From: JAKFWF01 sp031374115
GTDB lineage: Bacteria; Pseudomonadota; Alphaproteobacteria; Rhizobiales; Hyphomicrobiaceae
NCBI GenBank assembly: GCA_031374115.1
Contig: JANMNO010000057.1
Location: forward strand, 3,821-67,820
DNA: 64,000 nt
Direction of reading: 5' to 3'
A model generated the notes under the pieces. It was not told the DNA's origin. It saw only the letters and a program-made list of their open reading frames with translations, and made no database searches. Positions 18,939 through 27,946 of this stretch are shown here, piece by piece (the stretch's first letter is position 1; every line of letters starts with the position of its first letter). A program made the translations under genes and the position numbers.

Positions 18939-18955
18939 TTTCGAACTATTCTAAT
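18939..18955 (-). promoter_or_regulatory. Candidate iron-control (Irr/ICE-like) box before iscR-suf
   Basis: On the minus strand the sequence ATTAGAATAGTTCGAAA resembles the rhizobial Irr/ICE motif TTTAGAA-N3-TTCTAAA, matching most positions. It lies about 120 bp before the iscR GTG. The motif is recalled from published rhizobial iron regulons, where suf operons are predicted targets; binding here is inferred. Confidence 0.4.
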
Positions 18956-19077
18956 TCTGAATAGAGGTATGGGAATTCCGAGCGCGGAAGTCAAGATTTG
19001 ACTTCAGATGGCAGCTACAATTCCGAAAACCTTTAGGGTGCAAAAACGAGCTCGAGCCAGAAGGCCAAAAAACGATC

Positions 19078-19764
19078 ATGCCTGAACTAGTTATTGCCGG
19101 ACCCTCCGGACGCCTAGAAGCACGCTACCATCACGAGGCAGCTGCCGACGCGCCGATCGCGCTCATCCTGCATCCGCATCCCCAATTCGGCGGCACGATG
19201 AACAATCAGGTCGTCTATAACCTATACTACGCGTTCGCTGAGCGTGGCTTCTCTGTGCTTCGATTCAATTTTCGCGGAGTAGGACGCAGCCAGGGCACGT
19301 TCGACAATGGACCAGGCGAGCTGTCGGATGCCGCATCGGCGCTCGATTGGCTGCAGATCGCCAAGCCGGAATCGCGCGCATGCTGGATCGCCGGCGTTTC
19401 GTTCGGCACTTGGATAGCGATGCAGCTGCTGATGCGGCGGCCTGAAATCGACGCGTTTGTTTGCGTCGCCCCACCCGCCAACATGTACGACTACTCGTTC
19501 CTGGCGCCCTGCCCGTCTTCGGGTCTGGTAATCAACGGCGAGAAGGATCGCGTTGTCCCGTCGGCGTCGGTTGCGGAGATGGCTGTCAAGACGAAGACGC
19601 AGCGCGGCATCAAGATCGAGCATCAGATCGTGCCGGGTGCCAACCATTTCTTCGAAGGGGAAGACAAGCTCGCGGCGCTCAAGGCGTCCGTCGGGGAGTA
19701 CGTCGATCGCCGCTCGCTCGAACTTATCGCCAAGGAAAAAGAGAAAGCCGCGAAAGAGAAATGA
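19078..19764 (+). CDS. Alpha/beta hydrolase, COG2945 type
   Basis: 228 aa. It has the compact hydrolase pattern of COG2945 proteins: LILHPHPQFGGTMNNQVVYN, FRGVGRSQGTFDNG, the nucleophile elbow GVSFGTW, an acid in INGEKDRVVP, and the catalytic His in VPGANHFFEG. The tail is Lys/Glu-rich (KEKEKAAKEK). It is soluble, with no signal peptide. The physiological substrate is not known. It is divergent from iscR across about 260 bp and convergent with aapM. Confidence 0.85.
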   Translation: MPELVIAGPSGRLEARYHHEAAADAPIALILHPHPQFGGTMNNQVVYNLYYAFAERGFSVLRFNFRGVGRSQGTFDNGPGELSDAASALDWLQIAKPESRACWIAGVSFGTWIAMQLLMRRPEIDAFVCVAPPANMYDYSFLAPCPSSGLVINGEKDRVVPSASVAEMAVKTKTQRGIKIEHQIVPGANHFFEGEDKLAALKASVGEYVDRRSLELIAKEKEKAAKEK

Positions 19765-19833
19765 TCGCCCGGTGCCCGGCTTCTTTGATAGCGCCCGCCG
19801 GCTCCCCTGGCCGGCCGCGCCGGGCGCGGTGAT

Positions 19834-21138
19834 CTACCTATGGCTCGTGTTGAGCCGGGTCTCCATGTACTGCGAGTAGCGCGACATGCCAAAACAGAAC
19901 ACCCAGAATATAAGGCCGGCAAACACGTAGCCGGTCATCGCGGTCGATGGCGAGAACCATTTCGAGTCCGACATGTTTTGTTGCACGACCCCGAGTAGGT
20001 CAAACAAACCGATGATCAATACGAGGCTCGTGTCTTTGAACAGGCCGATGAAACTCGACACGATGTTCGGGATGACGACCTTCAAGGCTTGCGGCAGCAC
20101 GATCAGGCCCATTTTCTTGCCATAGGACAGGCCAAGCGCATCTGCTGCCTCGAATTGTCCGCGGGGGATTGCTTGCAAGCCCCCTCGGATCGTCTCGGCC
20201 ATATAGGCACCCGAGAATAGTGATACGCCGATTAGCGCTCGCAACAGTTTGTCGACGTTGGTGCCCGGAGCCAGGAACAACGGCAGCATCACCGATGACA
20301 TGAAGAGGATCGTGATTAGCGGCACACCGCGCACGAACTCGATGAACCACACTGACATCCAGCGGGCCAACGGCATTTTCGAGCGGCGGCCGAGCGCCAG
20401 AACAATGCCGATCGGGAACGACATGGTGATGCCGACCGTCGCGACGACCAGCGTAACGAGCATGCCGCCCCAGAACTGGGTCTCGACCACCGGCAGGCTG
20501 ACCAAGCCGCTAAAGTTAAAAAACCAGCCGAGAACGACAAACCACGAAATGAACGCCAACGGCGCGGCGGTTGCCGTAGCGAGCGTTCTCGTGGCCGCCG
20601 ATGCCCCGCCCAATCGCGGCCCAAGCACCAGCAAGGCGGTTGCCGCAACGACGACAACACCGATCCAATCCCATTTGTCACCAAACTTGATGCCGGGTGT
20701 GGAGCCCGTGAGCAGCCAGTAGGCCAGTCCCGGGAAAATCCCGAATACGAACAGCGCCGACCACTTTTTGCCAGGGATCGCCGGAACCATGAGCGGGATA
20801 AGACCGGCTGCCGCCATCAGATATGTCAGATCGACGCGCCAGCGCTCGGCATCGGGATAGCGGCCGTACATAAACTGGCCAAACTTTGCCTTGATGAACG
20901 GCCAGCAGGCACCGGTGCCTTCAGCCTGGCAAGCGGTGCCATCTTTGCCATCCCAAACCGCGGTCAGCACGGTCCATTCGAAAGCGCCTTTGACGGCGTA
21001 ATATGAAATCCAAAAGCCGATCAGCGTTAGAATGCTATTGCCGGGAGAGGAAAACAAATTTTGGCGCAACCAGGCAACTGGACCGACCAGGCTGCGCGGT
21101 GGTGGTAGAGCAGTGCTCGTTGCTTCAGCGGTTGCCAT
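19834..21138 (-). CDS. aapM: General L-amino acid ABC transporter, permease AapM
   Basis: 434 aa. Five N-terminal and central helices precede the BPD permease domain: ETQFWGGMLVTLVVATVGIT, the coupling EAA loop EAADALGLSYGKKMGLIVLP, and the family motif RGVPLITILFM. The long N-terminal extension with a periplasmic loop (VWDGKDGTACQAEGTGACWP) is typical of AapM. It forms the membrane channel with AapQ for import of many amino acids. ATG 21138 follows GAGGATCAGGCA, 10 bp after aapQ ends. Confidence 0.92.
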   Translation of the reverse strand: MATAEATSTALPPPRSLVGPVAWLRQNLFSSPGNSILTLIGFWISYYAVKGAFEWTVLTAVWDGKDGTACQAEGTGACWPFIKAKFGQFMYGRYPDAERWRVDLTYLMAAAGLIPLMVPAIPGKKWSALFVFGIFPGLAYWLLTGSTPGIKFGDKWDWIGVVVVAATALLVLGPRLGGASAATRTLATATAAPLAFISWFVVLGWFFNFSGLVSLPVVETQFWGGMLVTLVVATVGITMSFPIGIVLALGRRSKMPLARWMSVWFIEFVRGVPLITILFMSSVMLPLFLAPGTNVDKLLRALIGVSLFSGAYMAETIRGGLQAIPRGQFEAADALGLSYGKKMGLIVLPQALKVVIPNIVSSFIGLFKDTSLVLIIGLFDLLGVVQQNMSDSKWFSPSTAMTGYVFAGLIFWVFCFGMSRYSQYMETRLNTSHR

Positions 21139-21148
21139 TGCCTGATCC

Positions 21149-22342
21149 TCAGCGCTCGACCAGCGCGACCCGCGCATTGAACCAATTCATGAAGGCGGAG
21201 GTCACCAAACTGAAGGTGAGATAGACGCCCATGGTGATGAGAATGATCTCCACCGCCTGCCCAGTCTGATTGAGCATCGTGCCGGTGACGCTGACGAGTT
21301 CTGGATAGGCGATCGCCAAGCCCAGCGACGAGTTCTTGGTGAGATTGAGGTATTGGCTCGTCAACGGCGGAATGACGATTCGCATGGCCTGGGGCACGAC
21401 AACCAGACGGAGCGCCTGGCTCGGCTGCAAGCCTAGAGCAGCGGCAGCTTCCTTTTGTCCCTTCGTTACCGCCAGGATGCCGGCGCGAACGATCTCAGCG
21501 ATGAAGCTCGCGGTATAAAGGCTAAGGCCGAACAGCAGAGCCAGAAACTCGGGCAGCACGACGACGCCACCGGAGAAGTTGAATGCGCCCTTCTCGGGGT
21601 AATTGAACGACAACGGCCGTCCGAGTACCAGAAACACGATCAGCGGCATCAAGACAACCAGGCCGATCGTCGACCACAACACGGGAAACTGCTGACCCGT
21701 CAAGAGTCGGCGACGCCTAGCCCAAAGCCCAATTAGTATGCTCAGTCCGATACCTGCCAACAATGCCAATCCGGCATGGCCCATCCCCGGCTCGGGCACC
21801 GGCCACGGCATATTTAGACCGCGATTGCTCAGGAAGGATCCACCGGGGAGTTCGTAGGCTTGTCGCGCTTGCGGCAGCACCTTGAGCACGGCGAAATACC
21901 AGAAAAACAATTGCAGCAGCAGCGGCATGTTACGCAGCAGCTCGACGTAAACCGTGCTGAGCCGCGCGATCAGCCAGTTGCTCGACAACCGCCCGACGCC
22001 GACGAGAAATCCGATTATCGTTGCCAGCACGATACCGATAGCGGCGACCAGCAGCGTGTTCCACATGCCGATCCAGAACGCATCGCCATAGGTCGATGTG
22101 GCGGAATAGGGGGTCAAGGTTTGACCGATATCGAAGCCGGACGTGCGGTCCCAGAACCCAAGGCCCGACGCAATGTTCAGCCGGCGCATGTTCTCGGCGG
22201 CATTGGTGACGATAGTGTAGAAAAACAGCACGATCGCGGCCACGAGCACCACCTGATAAATCAGCTGGCGGACCTCCGGACGATAGAGGAGTCTCGCTTT
22301 CGCGGCCTCGTCCCCGGTCTGAGTGGTGCTGGTGACAGCCAT
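21149..22342 (-). CDS. aapQ: General L-amino acid ABC transporter, permease AapQ
   Basis: 397 aa. An N-terminal helix (IYQVVLVAAIVLFFYTIVTN), the Aap-typical GFWDRTSGFDIGQTL segment, and helices on both sides of an LLRNMPLLLQLFFWYF motif. The C-terminal EAA loop KEAAAALGLQPSQALRLVVV contacts the ATPase AapP. It pairs with AapM as the heterodimeric permease. The gene follows aapJ across an 80-bp gap containing a hairpin. Confidence 0.92.
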   Translation of the reverse strand: MAVTSTTQTGDEAAKARLLYRPEVRQLIYQVVLVAAIVLFFYTIVTNAAENMRRLNIASGLGFWDRTSGFDIGQTLTPYSATSTYGDAFWIGMWNTLLVAAIGIVLATIIGFLVGVGRLSSNWLIARLSTVYVELLRNMPLLLQLFFWYFAVLKVLPQARQAYELPGGSFLSNRGLNMPWPVPEPGMGHAGLALLAGIGLSILIGLWARRRRLLTGQQFPVLWSTIGLVVLMPLIVFLVLGRPLSFNYPEKGAFNFSGGVVVLPEFLALLFGLSLYTASFIAEIVRAGILAVTKGQKEAAAALGLQPSQALRLVVVPQAMRIVIPPLTSQYLNLTKNSSLGLAIAYPELVSVTGTMLNQTGQAVEIILITMGVYLTFSLVTSAFMNWFNARVALVER

Positions 22343-22373
22343 CTTCGCCTGCCTTCATGAGCCGCTGTAGGTG

Positions 22374-22410
22374 GAAGAAAGAACGCCGACCCTTTGTGAG
22401 GCCGGCGTTC
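22374..22410 (-). terminator. Attenuating hairpin between aapJ and aapQ
   Basis: GAACGCCG (22381-22388 on the plus strand) pairs with CGGCGTTC (22403-22410), forming an 8-bp stem. On the minus strand it is followed by TTTCTTCC. It sits after the binding-protein gene and before the permease genes, where such hairpins usually raise binding-protein expression relative to the membrane subunits. Confidence 0.65.
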
Positions 22411-22422
22411 ATCAGTGTCGTC

Positions 22423-23445
22423 CTAGCGGATCGGCGGTGCGTATTGCAGACCACCTTGCGTCCAAAGCTTGTTCTGGCCACGCTCGATGTTGATTGGGGT
22501 CTTCGGACCGAAGTGGCGATCGTAGACCTCGCCATAGTTGCCGACCTTCTTGGCAATCTGGTAGGCCCAATCATTGGCAACACCTATACCTTTGCCAAAC
22601 TCGCCTTCGGTGCCGAGCAGACGCTTGATGTCGGGATTGGTCGACTTCATCATTTCATCGGCATTGGCCTGCGTGACGCCGGCTTCTTCCAGGTTCAGCA
22701 TGGCGAAATAGACCCACTTCGCGAGCGTGAAGAACTGGCTGTCACCCTGACGAACGACGGGGCCGAGCGGCTCCTTGGAGATGATATCCGGGAGAACTAC
22801 GGCATCGTTCGGATTTTTCAGCTTCGTGCGCTCGGCGGCAAGGCCCGAACGATCGTTGGTGTAGGCATCGCAACGGCCGGAATCGAACGCCGCGACGGTT
22901 TCGTCGGCCTTCTCGAAGACTACCGGCTTATAGGTGATCTTGTTCGTACGGAAGAAGTCGGCAAGGTTCAGCTCGGTCGTGGTGCCGGTTTGAACGCAAA
23001 CCGAAGCGCCGTTGAGTTCCTTGGCAGCCTTCACGCCAAGCGCCTTCTTCACCATGAAGCCCTGGCCGTCATAGAACGTGACGCCCGCAAAGCTCATGCC
23101 CATCGAGCTGTCGCGGCTCATGGTCCACGTCGTGGTGCGCGACAAAAGATCGACTTCGCCCGATTGCAACGCCGTGAACCGCTCCTTCGAGGTGGTCGGC
23201 TTGAAGGTCACTTTGTTTGGGTCGTTGAATATGGCGACGGCAAGCGCGCGACAGTAATCCACGTCGAGACCTGTCCACACGCCCTTGTCGTCGGGCTGGG
23301 CGTAGCCTGGAACGCCGGGGCTCACGCCGCACAGAAGCGTGCCGCGCGCCTTGATGGCATCGAGGCCTTTTCCTTGAGCCATTACACCGGTGGTGCCGGC
23401 AACGGCAACCAACGCGGCTAAACCTGCAAATTTCAGACTTTTCAT
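22423..23445 (-). CDS. aapJ: General L-amino acid-binding protein AapJ
   Basis: 340 aa with a Sec signal peptide (MKSLKFAGLAALVAVAGTTG ... VMAQG). The mature part is an SBP_bac_3 domain: GTLLCGVSPGVPGYAQPDDK, WTGLDVDYCRALAVAIF, TTTWTMSRDSSMGMSFAGVT and GRCDAYTNDRSGLAAER. It captures amino acids in the periplasm for AapQM. ATG 23445 is preferred, since it opens the signal peptide; the frame begins 10 codons earlier. Confidence 0.93.
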   Translation of the reverse strand: MKSLKFAGLAALVAVAGTTGVMAQGKGLDAIKARGTLLCGVSPGVPGYAQPDDKGVWTGLDVDYCRALAVAIFNDPNKVTFKPTTSKERFTALQSGEVDLLSRTTTWTMSRDSSMGMSFAGVTFYDGQGFMVKKALGVKAAKELNGASVCVQTGTTTELNLADFFRTNKITYKPVVFEKADETVAAFDSGRCDAYTNDRSGLAAERTKLKNPNDAVVLPDIISKEPLGPVVRQGDSQFFTLAKWVYFAMLNLEEAGVTQANADEMMKSTNPDIKRLLGTEGEFGKGIGVANDWAYQIAKKVGNYGEVYDRHFGPKTPINIERGQNKLWTQGGLQYAPPIR

Positions 23446-23644
23446 AGGTACGTTTCTCCCGTCCTCACTGGACATTTACGTCAACTGACGCGTCACTACT
23501 CCGCTCGCGTCAAACCGGTTTGTACCCGTTTCGATTGCGAGCGTCTTGACAGTTGGATGGCTGTTTCGCGACTTCGAAACCGCTCATGAACACCCACCTG
23601 AACAAAACTTTTTGGGCCTCCCAAGCCCGCGGCCGCAGTCCTTC

Positions 23645-24430
23645 CTAGTGGTTGAGGATCTGCGATAAGAACAACTTTGTACGTTCCGATTTTGGGTTCG
23701 CAAAGAATTCCTTCGGCGGCCCCTGCTCGACGATCTCGCCGCGATCCATGAAGATGACGCGATCCGCAACCGAGCGGGCAAACCCCATTTCGTGCGTCAC
23801 ACAAATCATCGTCATGCCGGAGCGCGCAAGCTCGATCATGGTATCCAGAACCTCCTTCACCATCTCGGGGTCGAGTGCCGACGTCGGCTCGTCGAACAGC
23901 ATGATGCGGGGCTGCATGCAAAGCGCACGCGCGATTGCGACGCGCTGCTGTTGCCCACCCGATAGTTGGCCGGGATACTTGTGCGCCTGCTCGGGAATGC
24001 GAACGCGCGTGAGATATTGCATGGCCAGCGCTTCGGCCTCGGCGCGAGGCATCTTGCGCACCCAGGTCGGTGCCAAGCAAAGATTATCGAGGATCGTCAG
24101 ATGCGGGAAAAGGTTGAAGCTCTGAAACACCATGCCGACTTCGGAGCGGATCTTATCGACGTTGCGCACGTCGTTGGTGAGTTCCACGCCATCGACGATG
24201 ATGCTGCCCTTCTGGTGCTCTTCCAGGCGATTGATGCATCGAATGAGCGTCGACTTGCCGGACCCCGACGGACCGCATATGACGATTTTTTCGCCGCGCG
24301 CCACATTGAGGTGAATGTTCCGCAGAACATGGAACTCGCCGAACCACTTATTAACGCCAGTCATTTCAATGGCGGGCGCGCCGTTCAACGACGAATGTGG
24401 TGCGACACTCATTGCGGCATCTTGGGCCAT
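23645..24430 (-). CDS. aapP: General L-amino acid ABC transporter, ATPase AapP
   Basis: 261 aa. Walker A GPSGSGKST, Q loop FQSFNLFPHLT, signature LSGGQQQRVAIARAL and Walker B MLFDEPTSALDPE are intact. It powers import through AapQM. Here it is the first gene of the cluster, 199 bp before aapJ, whereas the usual rhizobial order is aapJQMP. ATG 24430 follows GAGG; an earlier start is open at 24451. Confidence 0.92.
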   Translation of the reverse strand: MAQDAAMSVAPHSSLNGAPAIEMTGVNKWFGEFHVLRNIHLNVARGEKIVICGPSGSGKSTLIRCINRLEEHQKGSIIVDGVELTNDVRNVDKIRSEVGMVFQSFNLFPHLTILDNLCLAPTWVRKMPRAEAEALAMQYLTRVRIPEQAHKYPGQLSGGQQQRVAIARALCMQPRIMLFDEPTSALDPEMVKEVLDTMIELARSGMTMICVTHEMGFARSVADRVIFMDRGEIVEQGPPKEFFANPKSERTKLFLSQILNH

Positions 24431-24609
24431 GGAACCTCGCTTGGTCGTCACTCTAGTGCGATGGGCCTGAGATCACGTCGACCTTACGTCGCGGCCATTG
24501 CCCTAAAACTATGCACGAGGCGCAGGGCAGGCGCAACAGGTCCGCATGACGAAAGTTTGCGCTATCGCTGGCGAATTTTGCGTCATTTCATGCTTTTCCG
24601 CCATACCGA

Positions 24610-26223
24610 CTATCCGGCGAGGATCATCGCAGCACCCTTCTCTGCAATCATGAGGGTCGGCGCATTTGTATTTCCACTGGTTATCGCCGGCATGACCGAG
24701 GCGTCGATCACGCGCAAGCCTTCCAGACCTCGCACCCGCAAACTCGGGTCGACGACGGCGCGATCGTCGGTGCCCATGCGGGCGGTGCCGACCGGATGGA
24801 AGATCGTCGTGGAGATTTCGCCTGCAGCCTTTGCGAGTTCCTCATCGGACGTAATTTCAGGGCCCGGCCGAAATTCCTCGGGCCGGTAGCGCTGCAACGC
24901 AGGCTTGCTGATGATCGCACGAGTGAGACGGATCGAATCTGCGGCAACCCGCCGGTCATCCTCGGTTGCCAAGTAGTTGGGATCGATCGTCGGATGGTCA
25001 TTTGCATCGGGGGAAGTAATCCGGACGTGACCACGGCTCGTCGGGCGCACATTGCACACGCTCGCGGTAAATGCTGGAAATGGATCGAGCGGTTCGCCAA
25101 ACTTCGGCAGCGTCAAAGGCTGCACATGGTACTGCAGATTCGGCGTCTCGCGACTATCATCAGACTTGGCGAATGCCCCGAGCTGCGAAGGCGCCATCGA
25201 CATCGGTCCGGTTCGCTTCAACGCATATTGCAAACAGATGCCGGCCTTCTGCCACAGCTTTTGCGATGTCTCGTTCAGCGTTCTGACGCCGTGCACTTTA
25301 TATGCGCAACGGATCTGCAGATGATCCTGCAAGTTCTCGCCGACGCCTGGCAGATCGTGACGCACGCCGATCCCGAGCCCTTGCAAAAGCCCACCAGGAC
25401 CGATGCCCGACACCTGCATTATCTGCGGTGAGCCGATTGCGCCTGCAGCTAGTATAACCTCACGGCGCGCCTTGATCGTCGCCGTCTGCCCATTCACGCG
25501 CACCTCGGCGCCGCTTACCCGGCGACCGGCAAGCGTCAATTTCGAGACCTGCGACTGCGTGAATACCGTGAGATTTTGCCGCCCCAATACCGGCCGCAGA
25601 AACGCCTTCGATGTATTCCACCTGAAACCCGAGCGCTGGTTCACCTGGAAGTAGCTCGAGCCTTCGTTGTTGCCGCCATTGAAGTCGCGGATCTTCGGAA
25701 TACCCGCCTGCTCCGCCGCATCCGCGAATGCATCGAGAATATCCCAGCGGATGCGCGGCTCTTCGATGCGCCACTCGCCGCCACGCGCATGCATGGCGCC
25801 AAGATCGGCCGCCTCCATCGCCCACTGATCCTGATGTTTCAGAAAATACGGCAATACGTCCTCCCAGGACCAGCCGGGATTGCCCATTTGCCGCCATTGA
25901 TCGTAGTCGCGCGCTTGGCCGCGCATGTAGATCATGCCGTTGATCGACGAGCAGCCGCCTAGCACACGGCCGCGGGGATAGTTCAGACTGCGGCCGTTGA
26001 GGCCAGGCAATGGCGCGGTCTGATACCCCCAGTCGGTGCGCGGATTGCCCATCAAGTAGAGATAGCCGACCGGAATATGAATCCAATGATAGTTGTCGCG
26101 ACCGCCCGCCTCGAGCAGCGCCACGCGGGTGTTGGGATCAGCGGATAAGCGATTAGCAAGCAGGCAGCCAGCGGTGCCGGCGCCCACAATAACGTAGTCG
26201 AATTCGCCCAAATTCGAAGTCAT
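24610..26223 (-). CDS. GMC family oxidoreductase, choline dehydrogenase-like
   Basis: 537 aa. The FAD-binding GAGTAGCLLANRL is at the N-terminus, followed by the GMC signatures RGRVLGGCSSINGMIYMRGQ and GAIGSPQIMQVSGIG. The C-terminal half has IFHPVGTARMG, with the catalytic His, and GNTNAPTLMIAEKGA. It oxidises an alcohol to an aldehyde using FAD; choline is only one possible substrate. ATG 26223 follows GAGGGGCGGAC and opens the FAD motif; the long upstream frame to 26454 is not supported. It lies beside phosphotransacetylase, BKACE and SDR genes. Confidence 0.9.
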   Translation of the reverse strand: MTSNLGEFDYVIVGAGTAGCLLANRLSADPNTRVALLEAGGRDNYHWIHIPVGYLYLMGNPRTDWGYQTAPLPGLNGRSLNYPRGRVLGGCSSINGMIYMRGQARDYDQWRQMGNPGWSWEDVLPYFLKHQDQWAMEAADLGAMHARGGEWRIEEPRIRWDILDAFADAAEQAGIPKIRDFNGGNNEGSSYFQVNQRSGFRWNTSKAFLRPVLGRQNLTVFTQSQVSKLTLAGRRVSGAEVRVNGQTATIKARREVILAAGAIGSPQIMQVSGIGPGGLLQGLGIGVRHDLPGVGENLQDHLQIRCAYKVHGVRTLNETSQKLWQKAGICLQYALKRTGPMSMAPSQLGAFAKSDDSRETPNLQYHVQPLTLPKFGEPLDPFPAFTASVCNVRPTSRGHVRITSPDANDHPTIDPNYLATEDDRRVAADSIRLTRAIISKPALQRYRPEEFRPGPEITSDEELAKAAGEISTTIFHPVGTARMGTDDRAVVDPSLRVRGLEGLRVIDASVMPAITSGNTNAPTLMIAEKGAAMILAG

Positions 26224-26287
26224 GTCCGCCCCTCGCCGCGCTACGCCTTCTGCTTGATAGCTCGCAGCCGACTGCTGAGGAAGTGAC

Positions 26288-26842
26288 TTACACCCGTAAC
26301 AGGGCACGCCCGAGGAAAACAATCTCGTTGGCGCCGATCGTAACCCGGTCGATCTCGTCGAAACCGCATCGCTCATAGAAGCGGACGTTGCGGCTTGCTG
26401 CATTGGTGATGACGTGCAGTCCGGGTGCACTGTAAGTACTGGCATGGGCGGCAAAGACTTCGATCAATTGCGCGCCTAGACCGCGGCCGCGCATCTCCTG
26501 TGCAACGTTGATGTGGAGGTGCGCTGGATAGCGCGAGCTGGCGGCCGCGAACGTGCGCGTCGTCGAAATATCGCCGAAACGAGGGTCGCGGGCGGGATCT
26601 TCGATGGCGCCGACAACATAGCCAACGATGCGATCGCCAGCCCCCATTGCAACGAAAGCATGTGCTGCATCGCCCAAGAGATAGCGCCCGAGCCAGCGTT
26701 CGCGAAAAACCGCGCGGTCAGCCGGGCTGGCGAACTCTTGCGTGGCGCTCGACGAAAAAAAGACGTGATCGATTTCCGCCAATTGCTCCGGTGACCATAC
26801 GCGATCAAGAACGCCACAGATTGTTACGCTGGGGGACGTCAT
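26288..26842 (-). CDS. GNAT family N-acetyltransferase
   Basis: 184 aa. It carries the acetyl-CoA binding segment HINVAQEMRGRGLGAQLIEV and the C-terminal ASRNVRFYERCGFDEID, both canonical GNAT motifs. An N-terminal acceptor-side domain precedes them. Its ATG at 26842 overlaps the phosphotransacetylase stop as ATGA, so the two are translated together. The acceptor substrate is unknown. Confidence 0.85.
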   Translation of the reverse strand: MTSPSVTICGVLDRVWSPEQLAEIDHVFFSSSATQEFASPADRAVFRERWLGRYLLGDAAHAFVAMGAGDRIVGYVVGAIEDPARDPRFGDISTTRTFAAASSRYPAHLHINVAQEMRGRGLGAQLIEVFAAHASTYSAPGLHVITNAASRNVRFYERCGFDEIDRVTIGANEIVFLGRALLRV

Positions 26843-27831
26843 CGGGTAATACACCGCGCCAATGTTATTGCGACCGTCGAGACAATATCGTCAGTGGAGG
26901 CACCGCGCGACAGATCGGAGATCGGCCGGCGAAAGCCTTGCAGGAATGGACCCAGCGCCTGCGCCGCACCGAATTCCTGTACAAGCTTGTAGGCGATATT
27001 GCCGGAGTCTAGATCCGGGAAAATCAGGACATTGGCGCGGCCGGCAACGTCACTCGGCCCAGTGACTTTCTTGGCGGCAACCACACTCGATAGTGCCGCG
27101 TCGCCCTGCAATTCGCCATCGATCATCAGGCTAGGCATCAACGCGTTCACATGAGCCAACGCCGCACGAACCTTGTCGACACGGGCGTGCTGCGCGCTTC
27201 CCTTGGTCGAAAACGACAGCATCGCAACGCGCGGTAACTCTCCCAACAACCGCGCGCTATCGGCGGACGCGATCGCGATATCGGCCAGCTCACGGGCAGT
27301 CGGATCAGCATTGACGGCGCAATCGGCGAAGATCAGCGCGCGCGCTGGCCTCGAAGCGATTTCCGGCATGAGCATCACGAAGAAGCTTGACGGGATTTCG
27401 ATGGCGGGAGCCAAGCCGATCGTCATCAACCCAGCCTCGATCACGCGCCGCGTGGGATTGGCGGCACCCGCAACGAATGTATCTGCTTCGCCGGCAGCGA
27501 CCAGTGCCCCGGCAAAGTAGAGCGGCTTCGTCATCAATCGTTGAGCGGCCTTTAAACTCAGCGATGGCCGGGCGGCAGCGACCATTTCCGCCAGCCGCTC
27601 GATGGCGGGATCAAGAGCCGGGTCGCGAACATCAATGGTTGAACGATTGACGCCGAGTGTTTCGAGCTTCGTCCGAACGTCCTTGATCTCGCCGATCAGA
27701 ACCGGGCGTGCTAGGCCCTCATCGGACAACTGACATGCCGCTCGCAACACGCGCTCATCGCCTGACTCTGGCAGTACGACGCGCATGCCGCGCCCTCGGA
27801 TCGCGTCCTTGCTGGTGCCAACGATGTCCAT
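26839..27831 (-). CDS. pta: Phosphate acetyltransferase
   Basis: 330 aa, single-domain PTA_PTB type. Markers are RVVLPESGDERVLRAA, TKPLYFAGALVAAGEADTFV, VMLMPEIASRPARALIFAD and the C-terminal GRANVLIFPDLDSGNIAYKL. It interconverts acetyl-CoA and acetyl phosphate. No acetate kinase gene lies in the window, so the partner reaction is elsewhere or absent. ATG 27831 is selected from the family N-terminus. It diverges from the BKACE gene across 115 bp. Confidence 0.88.
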   Translation of the reverse strand: MDIVGTSKDAIRGRGMRVVLPESGDERVLRAACQLSDEGLARPVLIGEIKDVRTKLETLGVNRSTIDVRDPALDPAIERLAEMVAAARPSLSLKAAQRLMTKPLYFAGALVAAGEADTFVAGAANPTRRVIEAGLMTIGLAPAIEIPSSFFVMLMPEIASRPARALIFADCAVNADPTARELADIAIASADSARLLGELPRVAMLSFSTKGSAQHARVDKVRAALAHVNALMPSLMIDGELQGDAALSSVVAAKKVTGPSDVAGRANVLIFPDLDSGNIAYKLVQEFGAAQALGPFLQGFRRPISDLSRGASTDDIVSTVAITLARCITR

Positions 27832-27946
27832 TGCAGCCCTGCCTTGCCGTTTATGATTGGGTTTAGCGGTCTCGGCGGTCTTGTCCAACCCATTACGGAG
27901 CGGCACTGTCATTTCCAGAGGAAACAATAATCCGAGGATGGCGCCC

